Source: Candidatus Omnitrophota bacterium (GTDB lineage Bacteria > Omnitrophota > Gorgyraeia > Pluralincolimonadales > Pluralincolimonadaceae). From it: 64,000 nt of DNA. The notes under the pieces were generated by a model. It made no database searches and was not told where the DNA came from. It saw only the letters and a program-made list of their open reading frames with translations. Shown in pieces: positions 55,914 through 63,790 of the stretch. A program made the position numbers and the translations under genes. The stretch spans positions 1 to 64,000 of the forward strand of contig JBAZFB010000004.1 in NCBI GenBank assembly GCA_041653595.1. Reading direction: 5' to 3'. Numbering within the stretch: the stretch's first letter is position 1; every line of letters starts with the position of its first letter.

Positions 55914-56873
55914 ATGCTGACGATCGGAAAGCTCAACCTGAAGTCCAGCCTCATCCTCGCCCCTATGGCGGGCATAACCGACCTGCCGTACCGCATGCTC
56001 AACCGCAAGTTCGGCGCCGAGCTCGCATTTACCGAGATGGTCAACGCGCGCTCGTTAAGCTACAGCAATGTCAAGGCGCTCGAGATGCTCGGATCGGCGA
56101 AAGGCGACAGGCCGCTCGGCATCCAGCTCGTCGGGAACGAGCCCGAATATCTTAACCGCGCGGTAGAAAAACTCCATAAATACAGGTTCGATATCCTCGA
56201 TTTCAACGCAGCCTGCCCGGAGAGAAAGGTCACCGCAAAGGGAGAGGGCGCCGCCCTTCTTAAAGACCTGAAAAAATTAAAACGCCTCCTTAAGATACTC
56301 GTCAGGGAATCGAAATGGCCGGTCACGGTCAAGCTTCGCTCCGGTTGGGACAAGAATAGCGTAAACGCCGCGGATGCGGCTTTGCATGCCGAGGACGCGG
56401 GCGTGGCCGCAATATTCATCCACGGCAGGACGCGCAACCAGCTCTACGGCGGCCAGGCCGATTACGGCATAATAAGGAAGGTAAAAGGCGCCGTCAGGGT
56501 CCCGGTCATCGGAAGCGGCGACGTCTTGTCAGGGCCGCTCGCGAAGAAGATGTTCGATGAGACCGGCTGCGACGCGATACTCCTTGCGCGCGGCGCGCTG
56601 GGGAACCCATGGCTGTTCAAAGAGGTAGAGGCTTATCTTAAGGATGGCTCTGTGCCGGAAAGGCCGTCAAAAGAGGTCATAATAAAGACGATGGTTAGTC
56701 ATCTCAATGCCTCGGTCAAATGCTTCGGCGCGAAGAGGAGCATCCCGTTCTTCCGGAAATTCTTCTGCTGGTATACCAAGGGGCTCGATAACGTCCGCCC
56801 GCTGCGCGTAAAAGCATGCGCCGCTGAGACAAAGAAAGAAATGCTTGATATAATAAACGAAATTAACATATAA
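55914..56873 (+). CDS. dus: tRNA-dihydrouridine synthase
   Basis: Start chosen at ATG 55914, 5 nt after the previous stop; an upstream in-frame start would overlap that gene. The 319-residue protein reduces uridines in the tRNA D-loop using FMN. It shows LAPMAGITDLPYRML, GIQLVGNEP, the catalytic Cys in FNAACPERKV, VKLRSGW, IFIHGRTRNQLYGG, VPVIGSGDV and LLARGALGNPWLF, all Dus hallmarks. Length is normal. The Dus subgroup cannot be set by eye. Confidence 0.93.
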   Translation: MLTIGKLNLKSSLILAPMAGITDLPYRMLNRKFGAELAFTEMVNARSLSYSNVKALEMLGSAKGDRPLGIQLVGNEPEYLNRAVEKLHKYRFDILDFNAACPERKVTAKGEGAALLKDLKKLKRLLKILVRESKWPVTVKLRSGWDKNSVNAADAALHAEDAGVAAIFIHGRTRNQLYGGQADYGIIRKVKGAVRVPVIGSGDVLSGPLAKKMFDETGCDAILLARGALGNPWLFKEVEAYLKDGSVPERPSKEVIIKTMVSHLNASVKCFGAKRSIPFFRKFFCWYTKGLDNVRPLRVKACAAETKKEMLDIINEINI

Positions 56874-56893
56874 TCTAATAAGGAAGGGCTAAT

Positions 56894-57985
56894 ATGAGAC
56901 CAAAAAGGATAGCGATACTTACCGGCGGCGGGGACTGCCCGGGCCTGAACGCGGTCATACGCGCCGTGGCTAAAAAAGCCATGGGCGAGGGGCGCGAGGT
57001 CGTGGGGATCAAGGACGGTTACAAGGGCCTCGTTGAAAACAATTTCAAGAAACTCGATAATTCCGATGTCTCGGGTATCCTCACCCTGGGAGGCACGATA
57101 CTCGGCACGTCCAATATCGCCAACCCTTACCGTTACGCCATAGAAGGCAAGGGCTGCAAGGTCACCTTCAAGGATTACCACAAGAGAGCCATAAATAATT
57201 TTAAGAACTCGAAAGCCGACGCGCTGGTGGCTATCGGCGGGGACGGGACGCTAAGCATAGCCTATCGGCTTTATGAAGACGGCATCCCGGTAATCGGTGT
57301 CCCTAAGACGATAGATAACGATATCCTCGGCACCGACATCACGTTCGGTTTCGATACGGCCGTATGGGTGGCGACCGAAGGCATAGACAGGATACACACG
57401 ACCGCGCAATCGCATCATCGCGCGATGATAATAGAGGTCATGGGGCGGACCGCGGGCTGGATAGCCCTGCACTCCGGGGTTGCCGGCGGCGGCGATATCA
57501 TACTCATCCCCGAGATCCCCTACGATATCAATGTGGTCGTCAAAAAGATAAAAGATAGGCACCGCAGGGGAAAGAGGTTCAGCATAATAGTGATATCCGA
57601 AGGCGCGAAGCCGAAGGGCGGGGATGTTGTAGTAAAGAGGGTGGTAAAGGAGAGTTTCGAGTCGGTCAGGCTCGGCGGCGTAAGCTTTGTTCTCGGCAGC
57701 CAGATCGAGAAATTAGCGTGCGGCATCGAGTCGCGCGCTGTAGTGATGGGCCATCTACAAAGGGGCGGTTCGCCCACGCCTTTCGACCGCGTATTAGCCA
57801 CACAGCTCGGCACAAGGGCGGTGGATTTCATAAACGAAGGCGCGTTCGGCCATATGGTCGCGGTCAGGAACAATGAGTTTGTGAAAGTCTCGCTCAGTGA
57901 AGTAGCCGGGGGCAAAAGGCTTGTCCCGAGGAACCATCCGCTCGTCGCGTCAGCGCGCGCGGTCGGGACCTGCTTCGGGGATTAA
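56894..57985 (+). CDS. pfkA: 6-phosphofructokinase (group III type)
   Basis: The 363-residue protein phosphorylates fructose 6-phosphate. Seen: LTGGGDCPGLNAVIRA, IGGDGTLSIA (Gly118 where ATP enzymes have Gly), VPKTIDNDILGTDITFGFDTA (catalytic Asp; Lys138 where PPi enzymes have Lys), EVMGRTAGWIALH and GHLQRGGSPTPFDR. The Gly-plus-Lys combination is seen in actinobacterial-type group III enzymes that use ATP, so phosphoryl donor is ambiguous but ATP is favoured. An AAGGAAGG site precedes the ATG. Confidence 0.9.
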   Translation: MRPKRIAILTGGGDCPGLNAVIRAVAKKAMGEGREVVGIKDGYKGLVENNFKKLDNSDVSGILTLGGTILGTSNIANPYRYAIEGKGCKVTFKDYHKRAINNFKNSKADALVAIGGDGTLSIAYRLYEDGIPVIGVPKTIDNDILGTDITFGFDTAVWVATEGIDRIHTTAQSHHRAMIIEVMGRTAGWIALHSGVAGGGDIILIPEIPYDINVVVKKIKDRHRRGKRFSIIVISEGAKPKGGDVVVKRVVKESFESVRLGGVSFVLGSQIEKLACGIESRAVVMGHLQRGGSPTPFDRVLATQLGTRAVDFINEGAFGHMVAVRNNEFVKVSLSEVAGGKRLVPRNHPLVASARAVGTCFGD

Positions 57986-58002
57986 GGATCCAAGGAGGGA
58001 AG

Positions 58003-58260
58003 ATGAAGAGCATACTGATAGCGCTTTTGCGCACCCGCAGTAGATCGGCGGTGAATTTCCAGAAAGTCCTCACCAAATACGGTTGTTTCGTGAAGACGCG
58101 CCTCGGCATCCACGACGGCGTCCTTAACCAATGCTCCGATGTTGGCCTGATAATTCTAGAACTCGTCGGTGACAGCAAGAAAAAGAAGGAACTCGCCAAA
58201 AGGCTTAATGCCATTCCCGGCGTCACCGCGAAACTCGTCGAGATCACTCTTAAAAAATAA
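58003..58260 (+). CDS. Small ACT-like protein resembling the TM1266 iron-only hydrogenase regulator family
   Basis: The 85-residue protein resembles the TM1266 family, small ferredoxin-fold (ACT-like) proteins annotated as putative iron-only hydrogenase system regulators: a first strand SILIALLRTRSRSAVNFQKVL, then KTRLGIHD, VGLIILELVGD and a last part KRLNAIPGVTAKLVEI. A GGAGGG site precedes the ATG. It follows pfkA by 17 nt. Its role is unknown; no [FeFe] hydrogenase or maturase gene is in the window. Confidence 0.7.
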   Translation: MKSILIALLRTRSRSAVNFQKVLTKYGCFVKTRLGIHDGVLNQCSDVGLIILELVGDSKKKKELAKRLNAIPGVTAKLVEITLKK

Positions 58261-58263
58261 CCC

Positions 58264-58926
58264 ATGCCGCGATACACAGCCAAAGAGATATTAAAGAAAC
58301 TCAAATCCCTTTCGAACCCCAAAAATATCGAGGGAATGTCGCGCTTCGGCATCAGTTCCAAAAATACCCTCGGCGTATCTATACCAAATCTCAGGAAGAT
58401 AGCGAAAGAGACAGGCAAAGACCACGCGCTCGCGCAAAAACTGTGGGCATCAGGCATCCACGAGGCGCGCATCCTCGCCGGTATGGTAGCCGATCCCGAT
58501 AAGGTCACGCACAAAGAGATGGACAAGTGGGCGAAGGATTTCGATTCGTGGGATGTCTGCGACCAGGTATGTTCGAACCTTTTTTCTTATACGCCGGTCG
58601 CCCACAAGAAGACCATCGAATGGAGCAGGAAGAAAGAAGAATATTATAAGCGGTCGGGTTTCGCGCTGATGGCCTGCCTCGCGGTCCATGACAAGAAGGC
58701 GAAAGACGCGGCATTCATGGTTTATTTTCCCGTAATAAAGAGGGAGTCTACCGACGAGCGCAATTACGTCAGGAAAGCCGTCAACTGGGCCCTGCGCCAG
58801 ATCGGCAAGCGCAACTCGAAACTCAGGAAAGCCGCGCTTAAAGCTGCCAAAGAGATATATAATATAGACTCGAAGGCCGCCCGCTGGATCGCCGCGGACG
58901 CGATAAGGGAGTTAAAGAATAGATGA
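58264..58926 (+). CDS. DNA alkylation repair (AlkD/HEAT-like) protein
   Basis: The 220-residue, helix-rich protein matches the AlkD-like DNA alkylation repair family: FGISSKNTLGVSIPNLRKIAKE, HEARILAGMVADP, WAKDFDSWDVCDQVCSNLF, RSGFALMACLAVHDKKA and NYVRKAVNWALRQIGKRN. AlkD proteins are HEAT-repeat glycosylases that remove bulky or cationic alkylpurines. The DSWDxCD motif carries the conserved Trp and Asp. It overlaps the next gene by 4 nt. Confidence 0.88.
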   Translation: MPRYTAKEILKKLKSLSNPKNIEGMSRFGISSKNTLGVSIPNLRKIAKETGKDHALAQKLWASGIHEARILAGMVADPDKVTHKEMDKWAKDFDSWDVCDQVCSNLFSYTPVAHKKTIEWSRKKEEYYKRSGFALMACLAVHDKKAKDAAFMVYFPVIKRESTDERNYVRKAVNWALRQIGKRNSKLRKAALKAAKEIYNIDSKAARWIAADAIRELKNR

Positions 58927-59390
58927 GCAGGAGATTCATGCTCCTGGCCGTTAAAGAGGCCGCGAAGAACCTCAAGAAGATGGGCGGCGGGCCGTTCGGC
59001 GCCTGCATCGTCAAAGGTAACAGGGTGATTGCCGTTGCGCGAAACTCCGTCCTGAAAAATGACGCGACATGCCATGCCGAGATGAATGCCATACGTCTTG
59101 CCTCGCGCAAATTAAAGACCTTCGACCTTTCAGGATGCGTTATTTATTCTACGACAGAGCCGTGCCCGATGTGTTTTTCCGCGATACACTGGGCCCGGAT
59201 AGATAAGATAATCTACGGCACGTCGACGAAAGACGCCAAAAAGATCGGTTTCAACGAGCTCGAGATAACCGACAGCCGTCTCAAATCCCTGGGAAAGAGC
59301 AGGGTAAAACTTGTCCCGGGATATATGCGTAAAGAATGCCTCGAACTCCTCAATAAATTCAATGGACTTCCAAATAAGAAATTATATTAA
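58923..59390 (+). CDS. Nucleoside/guanine deaminase-like zinc enzyme
   Basis: The 155-residue protein has the cytidine deaminase-like zinc site His51-Ala-Glu53 (CHAEMNAI) and Cys81/Cys84 in TTEPCPMCFSAIHWA, with GGPFGACIV at the N-terminus. The GGPFGA start and WARIDKIIYG segment resemble guanine deaminase (GuaD) more than tRNA adenosine deaminase TadA, but the two are close relatives. It starts with ATG overlapping the stop of the AlkD-like gene. Confidence 0.85.
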   Translation: MSRRFMLLAVKEAAKNLKKMGGGPFGACIVKGNRVIAVARNSVLKNDATCHAEMNAIRLASRKLKTFDLSGCVIYSTTEPCPMCFSAIHWARIDKIIYGTSTKDAKKIGFNELEITDSRLKSLGKSRVKLVPGYMRKECLELLNKFNGLPNKKLY

Positions 59391-59925
59391 GATCTACCTC
59401 TGGGCAGTCGCGATCTCCCTGGTCGCCTTCTTCGCCTATAACATCCTCCAGGAAGTCTTCGGCGGCGAGCAGGCCCGGATAAAAAAATTCATAATGACCG
59501 GGAAAGCCCGTATCGAGAAGAAGAACATCCTCGGCATCTCGGATATGGTCTCCTTCAACTACAAGGACAAATACGGCAATGACCGCCCGGCTATTGTCTA
59601 CGGCGCGAAGGGTTTCGTCTCGTATTATAAGGATGTCTTCATAAATATCGAGAGCGTCGATATAAAACTGAACGCGGCGAAGACAGAGGCGGACGTGGAA
59701 GTGGTCGCCCTGATAATAGGCCGCACCGGCGGGGGGACATCGGAAACGATAATGCAGGGGCTGGAAGGGGAGAAGGATAAGTTCAGGCTGAGGCTCATCA
59801 AAGAAGAAAACGGCTGGAAGCTCCTTGAGTTGGAATTCCTCCAGCCGCTAAATGTGATGGGCGAGACTATCGGCTGCGTCCCAGCGCCTTGTCGAGATTA
59901 TTCTGGAGATCCGCCTTCTTCCTGA
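59362..59925 (+). CDS. Membrane-anchored protein of unknown function (NTF2-like fold suspected)
   Basis: Start set at ATG 59362 (MDFQIRNYIKIYLWAV); upstream in-frame starts lie deep in the deaminase gene. The 187-residue protein has one N-terminal membrane segment (about 9-28) and a mixed alpha/beta domain with repeated KKFIMTGKARIEKKNILGISDMVSF, VEVVALIIGR and RLRLIKEENGWKLLELEF, a pattern like NTF2/SnoaL-type domains. No motif assigns a function. It overlaps the deaminase gene by 29 nt, and its last 59 nt overlap the convergent foldase gene on the other strand. Confidence 0.7.
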   Translation: MDFQIRNYIKIYLWAVAISLVAFFAYNILQEVFGGEQARIKKFIMTGKARIEKKNILGISDMVSFNYKDKYGNDRPAIVYGAKGFVSYYKDVFINIESVDIKLNAAKTEADVEVVALIIGRTGGGTSETIMQGLEGEKDKFRLRLIKEENGWKLLELEFLQPLNVMGETIGCVPAPCRDYSGDPPSS

Positions 59926-61315
59926 GCTCGTTGAACCAGGTTATCGAGGCGAAATATCTCTTCTGCTCCGCCATCATCTTCTTCAATTTATCTTTTTCTT
60001 CCTGGTATTTCTTCTCGTCTATGGGGACTATCGAATCCTGTTTCACGATCGCGTATCCGTCATGGACCCTGACCGCGTCGCCGAATACCTCGCCCTGTTT
60101 TAAGGAGAACGCGGCTTCCGCGAACTCGGGCGCCACGCCGAGTCCTTCTATATATTGTCCGCGCGCGAACGCGTCGGTCTTTTTGACGGATAGCGACAGC
60201 CCTTTCGCGGCCGACTCGAATGACTCTTTCTTTTCGATAGAGGCCTTTATCGCCTTCAGGGCTTCCTGCGCCTTGGTTTTTGCCGTCGCATCAGCTTTCT
60301 CCGCCTTTAAACTTTTTTCGACGGCATCCTTTACCTCGGCGAGGGCGGCCTGGCGCTCCGGCTTCTTTTCCTTTATCTTTATTATATATACGCCGGTCTT
60401 CGTTTCGATGGGGCTGCTGACCTGGCCCTCGGCAAGGGAGAGCGCGGTGTCCGCGAATTTGAGGTCGTATCCTATGGTCGGGATATTCGTCTCCCTGTTA
60501 AAAAGCCCCGTCTCTTTTACCGCGAGCGAGAACTTCTTTGCGGCCGCCGCGAGGTCCGTGTTCGCGGCTAATTCGTAGGAGACATCCTTCATCTCTTTCC
60601 TGATCTTTTGTTTAGTCTCTTCCTTGTCGTCCGGGAACGGCTTGGCGATGTATTCCGCGTTCACCTGCGCGGGTATCTTAAAGGCCTCTTTGTTCTTTTC
60701 GAAATAGGCCTTTATCTCGTCTTCGGCCGCCGCGGCCTTCGGAAGGTTATCGGCGGTCTTGAACAACGCGTAATCGGCTTTCGCCTTTTCGTTCAGGAAT
60801 TTATATTCCTTGAGGACTTCATCGTCGGTGATCTTCGCGTCGCCGCTGTGTTTTTCGATCAGCTTGTCTATCGCCAGGTTCTCTTTGACCTGTCCCTCGA
60901 ACTCAGCAGGGGTGAGGCCGAGGCTGTATTTCAGTATCTCCTCGTATTGCCTCTTGCTGAACCTGCCGCTCTTGTCGTTGAAGGCGGTTATTTCCTTGAC
61001 GGAATCGACGATCTCCTTATCGCTGACTTTTATGCGCTCTTTTTTTGCCTCGTAGAGCATTATGAGCCTGTTCCATGCCTCGTCCTCGACCACCTTTTGT
61101 ACTTTCGAATCGTCGGGCAGGTTGCCGTACCTCATTTTCAGCTGGGTCGCCGCGGCGTTATAGGCCTTCCGGAAATCGCTTATGGGGACCTTCCTGCCGA
61201 ATATCTTTCCGGCCGGCGGGTTGGTCTCGTGTCCGCTGACCGCGTAGAGGCCGATGAAGGCCACTATCAAAATATAAAGAGGCACCCTTGCGTTTTCCCT
61301 GATCTGTTTGAGCAT
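59867..61315 (-). CDS. PpiD/SurA-like periplasmic peptidyl-prolyl isomerase-type foldase
   Basis: Start set at the ATG whose codon is 61313-61315, with an AAGGAGAA site; the open frame continues upstream to 61513 but without support. The roughly 482-residue protein has an N-terminal membrane anchor (about 10-27), a SurA_N/PpiD chaperone region (GKIFGRKVPISDFRKAYN, WNRLIMLYEAKKERIKVSDKEIVDSV) and two parvulin-like segments, of which LSLAEGQVSSPIETKTGVYIIKIKEKK is the clearest. It probably assists folding of exported proteins such as the many secreted glycosidases. It is the only - strand gene, with its own promoter at 61367-61395. Confidence 0.85.
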   Translation of the reverse strand: MLKQIRENARVPLYILIVAFIGLYAVSGHETNPPAGKIFGRKVPISDFRKAYNAAATQLKMRYGNLPDDSKVQKVVEDEAWNRLIMLYEAKKERIKVSDKEIVDSVKEITAFNDKSGRFSKRQYEEILKYSLGLTPAEFEGQVKENLAIDKLIEKHSGDAKITDDEVLKEYKFLNEKAKADYALFKTADNLPKAAAAEDEIKAYFEKNKEAFKIPAQVNAEYIAKPFPDDKEETKQKIRKEMKDVSYELAANTDLAAAAKKFSLAVKETGLFNRETNIPTIGYDLKFADTALSLAEGQVSSPIETKTGVYIIKIKEKKPERQAALAEVKDAVEKSLKAEKADATAKTKAQEALKAIKASIEKKESFESAAKGLSLSVKKTDAFARGQYIEGLGVAPEFAEAAFSLKQGEVFGDAVRVHDGYAIVKQDSIVPIDEKKYQEEKDKLKKMMAEQKRYFASITWFNELRKKADLQNNLDKALGRSR

Positions 61316-61332
61316 TTTAGGTTCTCCTTGGA

Positions 61333-61351
61333 ACCCCCGTTGCGAGGGGGT
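61333..61351 (-). promoter_or_regulatory. Leader hairpin of the foldase gene
   Basis: ACCCCC (61333-61338) and GGGGGT (61346-61351) form a 6-bp GC-rich stem with a 7-nt loop in the 5' leader, about 10 nt upstream of the foldase ribosome-binding site. It could affect mRNA stability or initiation. Confidence 0.45.
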
Positions 61352-61366
61352 ATATAAAGTCAGGAC

Positions 61367-61395
61367 ATTATAACAGGAAAACCGGGGACAGGCAA
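61367..61395 (-). promoter_or_regulatory. Promoter of the foldase gene (- strand)
   Basis: On the - strand TTGCCT (61395-61390) and TATAAT (61372-61367) are 17 bp apart. The predicted start is near 61360, giving a leader of about 45 nt. Confidence 0.65.
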
Positions 61396-61466
61396 CCCCA
61401 TTTATGGTAAGATAAAGTAAACTTTTTGCGGTCATTATACGTCTAATAAAGTAAAAGGAGGATAAG

Positions 61467-61790
61467 ATGAGGGTATCCCAGGCAATTTTGGCGGCAGCGC
61501 TTGTCCTGATCATCGCGTCAAGCTCGGCCTTTACCGGTTATTATATCGGCAAGACGCAATCAAGGGAGCACGCCTTTGAGAGGTTCCATAAGCTGAAGGA
61601 ATACGGTAAGGAGCATCCCGAGCAGTTCAAAAAGATGATGGACCGCAGGCGCGGGCAGATCCGCGAGAGGCTCGGGAAATTGAAAGAGAAGGACCCGGCG
61701 AAGTACAGGGAGATAATCCAGGGCCAGATCGAGAGGATGGAGTCGACCCTCTCGGAGCTCAAGAAGGACCTGGCGGATACGGGCAAGTAG
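61467..61790 (+). CDS. Small membrane-anchored helical protein upstream of an ECF sigma gene
   Basis: The 107-residue protein has one N-terminal membrane segment (about 6-28) and then a strongly charged, likely coiled-coil periplasmic part (HKLKEYGKEHPEQFKKMMDRRRGQIRERL, GQIERMESTLSELKKDL). This layout resembles small Spy/CpxP/ZraP-like or CnrX-like periplasmic sensors, but no specific motif is seen. An AAAGGAGGAT site supports the start. It lies 14 nt before the sigma factor gene, so a role in envelope signalling is plausible. Confidence 0.6.
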   Translation: MRVSQAILAAALVLIIASSSAFTGYYIGKTQSREHAFERFHKLKEYGKEHPEQFKKMMDRRRGQIRERLGKLKEKDPAKYREIIQGQIERMESTLSELKKDLADTGK

Positions 61791-61804
61791 GGGTCGAACC
61801 GATA

Positions 61805-62407
61805 TTGGATCCTGAACTTCTGCTTATTGAACGGGCAAAAAATGGCGAGCGGGCTGCGTTCGACTCGCTTGTGGATATCTACAAGGGGAAGGCGTTCGCC
61901 CTCGCTTACAGTTTTACCGGGAACGCCGAAGATGCCAAGGACGTGCTGCAGGAGGCGTTCGTAAAGGCGTATTTGAATATCAGGAAATTCCGCGGCGGCT
62001 CGGCTTTCTATACCTGGTTTTACAGGATACTGGTGAACCAGTGCAGGGACGTCTTAAGGAAGAAGCAGTCCAGGATGAAGGTGCTTGCCGACATGCCTGA
62101 GCCCGCGGATGAGGACGATGCGGCGCCGGTAGAGGCGGTCGAGGGTGGTCCGGACCCGGGAGAGGCGCTCCTCAACAAGGAGATACGGGAAAAAGTCGAC
62201 GAGGCGATAAATAGGCTGCCGGAGAAGCAGAAGATGACATTTATATTAAGACATGTGCACGGGATGAAATTGGGCGAGATCGCCGGCGTGATAAAATGCA
62301 GCGAGTCGACCGCGAAGGTCCATCTTTTTCGCGCGACAAAGAACCTGCAAAAGGCGTTATCGCCGTACATAAATACGGAGGGGGGTGGCCAATATGGCGT
62401 CGTTTAA
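61805..62407 (+). CDS. ECF-type RNA polymerase sigma factor
   Basis: The 200-residue protein starts at TTG 61805, the only option in frame. Sigma region 2 is clear (FDSLVDIYKGKAFALAYSFTGNAEDAKDVLQEAFVKAYLNIRKF, FYTWFYRILVNQCRDVLRKK), then an acidic linker (about 95-125, EPADEDDAAPVEA) and region 4 (INRLPEKQKMTFILRHVHGMKLGEIAGVIKCSESTAKVHLFRATKNLQ). It is an ECF (group 4) sigma factor. The next gene overlaps it by 14 nt and encodes a probable membrane anti-sigma. Target promoters cannot be seen here. Confidence 0.9.
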   Translation: MDPELLLIERAKNGERAAFDSLVDIYKGKAFALAYSFTGNAEDAKDVLQEAFVKAYLNIRKFRGGSAFYTWFYRILVNQCRDVLRKKQSRMKVLADMPEPADEDDAAPVEAVEGGPDPGEALLNKEIREKVDEAINRLPEKQKMTFILRHVHGMKLGEIAGVIKCSESTAKVHLFRATKNLQKALSPYINTEGGGQYGVV

Positions 62408-62756
62408 GGATATTATGGAGATGATGGCGAAGAAGAAGGTTCCCGAGCCTCAAAAAGAGTTTTGGCTGAAGTTCGACAGGGAACTGCGCGAAAGGCTGGA
62501 TGCCATAGACAGCCGTAAGTCTAGCCGCGGCTATGGGTTCGCCGAAAGCCTGGGCTGGGCCTTCTCCGCGATATTCCAGCCCAAGCCGGTCCTTGTCGCG
62601 GCGACATTAGTCGTTGCGATCAACCTGATGGTCTTCTCCCTGTCATCCGGCGGATCGGGCCTTGTCTCGGTCGCGCTCCTCTCAAGGGATGACCTCGCCG
62701 GAGAGTTCGTGCTGACGGAAGAACTGGCTTCCGGCGAAAATATCGTTGACTTTTAG
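62394..62756 (+). CDS. Putative anti-sigma factor (single-pass membrane protein)
   Basis: Start set at ATG 62394, 8 nt after a GGAGGGGG site; GTG 62385 is less well spaced. The 120-residue protein has a cytoplasmic N-terminal part of about 55 residues (MASFKDIMEMMAKKKVPEP, FWLKFDRELRERLDAID), one membrane segment (about 60-82) and a short periplasmic tail. Position directly after, and overlapping, an ECF sigma gene is typical of anti-sigma factors. No zinc HxxxCxxC signature is visible, so the call rests on layout. Confidence 0.6.
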   Translation: MASFKDIMEMMAKKKVPEPQKEFWLKFDRELRERLDAIDSRKSSRGYGFAESLGWAFSAIFQPKPVLVAATLVVAINLMVFSLSSGGSGLVSVALLSRDDLAGEFVLTEELASGENIVDF

Positions 62757-62774
62757 GCTCGTAGAATATAGAAT
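62746..62774 (+). promoter_or_regulatory. Promoter of hisG (probably leaderless)
   Basis: TTGACT (62746-62751) and TAGAAT (62769-62774) are 17 bp apart, with the -35 inside the end of the anti-sigma gene. The predicted start near 62781 is adjacent to the hisG ATG at 62782. Confidence 0.65.
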
Positions 62775-62781
62775 ATGAGCC

Positions 62782-63657
62782 ATGTCAAAGCTAAAAATAG
62801 GTTTGCCGAAAGGTAGCCTGCAAGAGGCTACCTTTAAACTGTTTAAGAAGGCCGGATTTTCCATATCCTCTTCAGAGAGGTCGTATTTTCCTTCGACCGA
62901 TGACCCGGAGCTTGCCCCTGTCCTGTTGAGGGCGCAGGAGATGTCGCGGTATGTCGAAGGGGGCATCCTCGATTGCGGCATTACCGGCAATGACTGGATA
63001 CTCGAGAACAAGTCCGACGTCATCCGCGTCGAAGAGCTTACCTACGCCAAACAGAGCCTCAATCCCGTAAGATGGGTCCTGGCCGTCCCGGAGAATTCCA
63101 ATATACGCGGCGTAAAGGACCTCAGCGGCAAAAGGATAGCCACCGAACTCGTAAATTTCACAAAAGAATATCTTAAGAAGAAGAAAGTCGCCGCCGACGT
63201 CGAATTCTCCTGGGGCGCGACAGAGGCCAAGGTATATTCCGGCCTTGTCGACGCTATCGTCGAACTTACCGAGACCGGCTCGTCGCTGCGCGCGCACAAC
63301 CTCAAGATCGTCGAGACGCTCTGCACATCGACGACCCAATTAATAGCGAACAAAAAATCCTGGAAGGACCCCTGGAAGAGGGCGAAGATAGAGAAGATCG
63401 CCATACTCCTCAAGGGCGCCATAGCCGCCGAGGAGAAGGTCGGCCTGAAGATGAACATCGCTAACAAGAACCTGAAGAAGATCCTCGGCATACTTCCGGC
63501 CATGCGCAGGCCCACGATCTCGCAGCTTAGCGTCCCCGGATGGTGCGCGATCGAGACGATCATAGACGAGAAACAGGTGCGCGAGCTCATACCCAAATTG
63601 AAACAGGCCGGGGCGGAAGGCATAATCGAATACCCGCTCAATAAAGTCATATATTAA
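62782..63657 (+). CDS. hisG: ATP phosphoribosyltransferase, long form
   Basis: The 291-residue protein catalyses the first step of histidine synthesis, joining ATP and PRPP. It shows the HisG fold motifs: [14 protein letters not shown] at the N-terminus, [35 protein letters not shown], the PRPP-binding [19 protein letters not shown] and [10 protein letters not shown]. Residues about 215-291 ([26 protein letters not shown]) form the C-terminal regulatory ACT-like domain, so it is a long-form enzyme that does not need HisZ. No other his gene is nearby. Confidence 0.93.
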   Translation: MSKLKIGLPKGSLQEATFKLFKKAGFSISSSERSYFPSTDDPELAPVLLRAQEMSRYVEGGILDCGITGNDWILENKSDVIRVEELTYAKQSLNPVRWVLAVPENSNIRGVKDLSGKRIATELVNFTKEYLKKKKVAADVEFSWGATEAKVYSGLVDAIVELTETGSSLRAHNLKIVETLCTSTTQLIANKKSWKDPWKRAKIEKIAILLKGAIAAEEKVGLKMNIANKNLKKILGILPAMRRPTISQLSVPGWCAIETIIDEKQVRELIPKLKQAGAEGIIEYPLNKVIY

Positions 63658-63673
63658 AAGGAGGCAGTACAAG

Positions 63674-63763
63674 ATGCCGTGCGGTAAAAAGCGCAAAAGA
63701 AGGAAGATCAGGACTCACAAGAGGAAAAAGAGGCTCCGCAGGGATAGGCACAAGAAGAAGTAG
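63674..63763 (+). CDS. 29-residue Arg/Lys-rich protein resembling the AURKAIP1/COX24 (mS38-like) domain
   Basis: ATG 63674 opens a 29-codon frame: after MPCGKKRKRRK come IRTHKRKKRLRR and DRHKKK, ending TAG at 63761-63763. An AAAGGAGG site lies about 9 nt upstream. The KxxxHKRKKRLRxxRHKKK pattern matches the tiny basic bacterial proteins annotated as AURKAIP1/COX24 domain, related to mitochondrial ribosomal protein mS38. A ribosome-associated role is therefore likely, by resemblance only. It lies 16 nt after hisG. Confidence 0.7.
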   Translation: MPCGKKRKRRKIRTHKRKKRLRRDRHKKK

Positions 63764-63790
63764 TCCTTCTTGGGACCCGGCTTTCCACAG

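Noticed and set aside
61408..61450. A + strand promoter for the 61467 gene
   Set aside because: A TTGCGG and a TAATAA are present but only 12 bp apart; no acceptable pair was found.
61316..61513. 66-residue N-terminal extension of the foldase
   Set aside because: It would cover the gene's own promoter; the ATG at 61315 has a good ribosome-binding site and gives a typical PpiD-like anchor.
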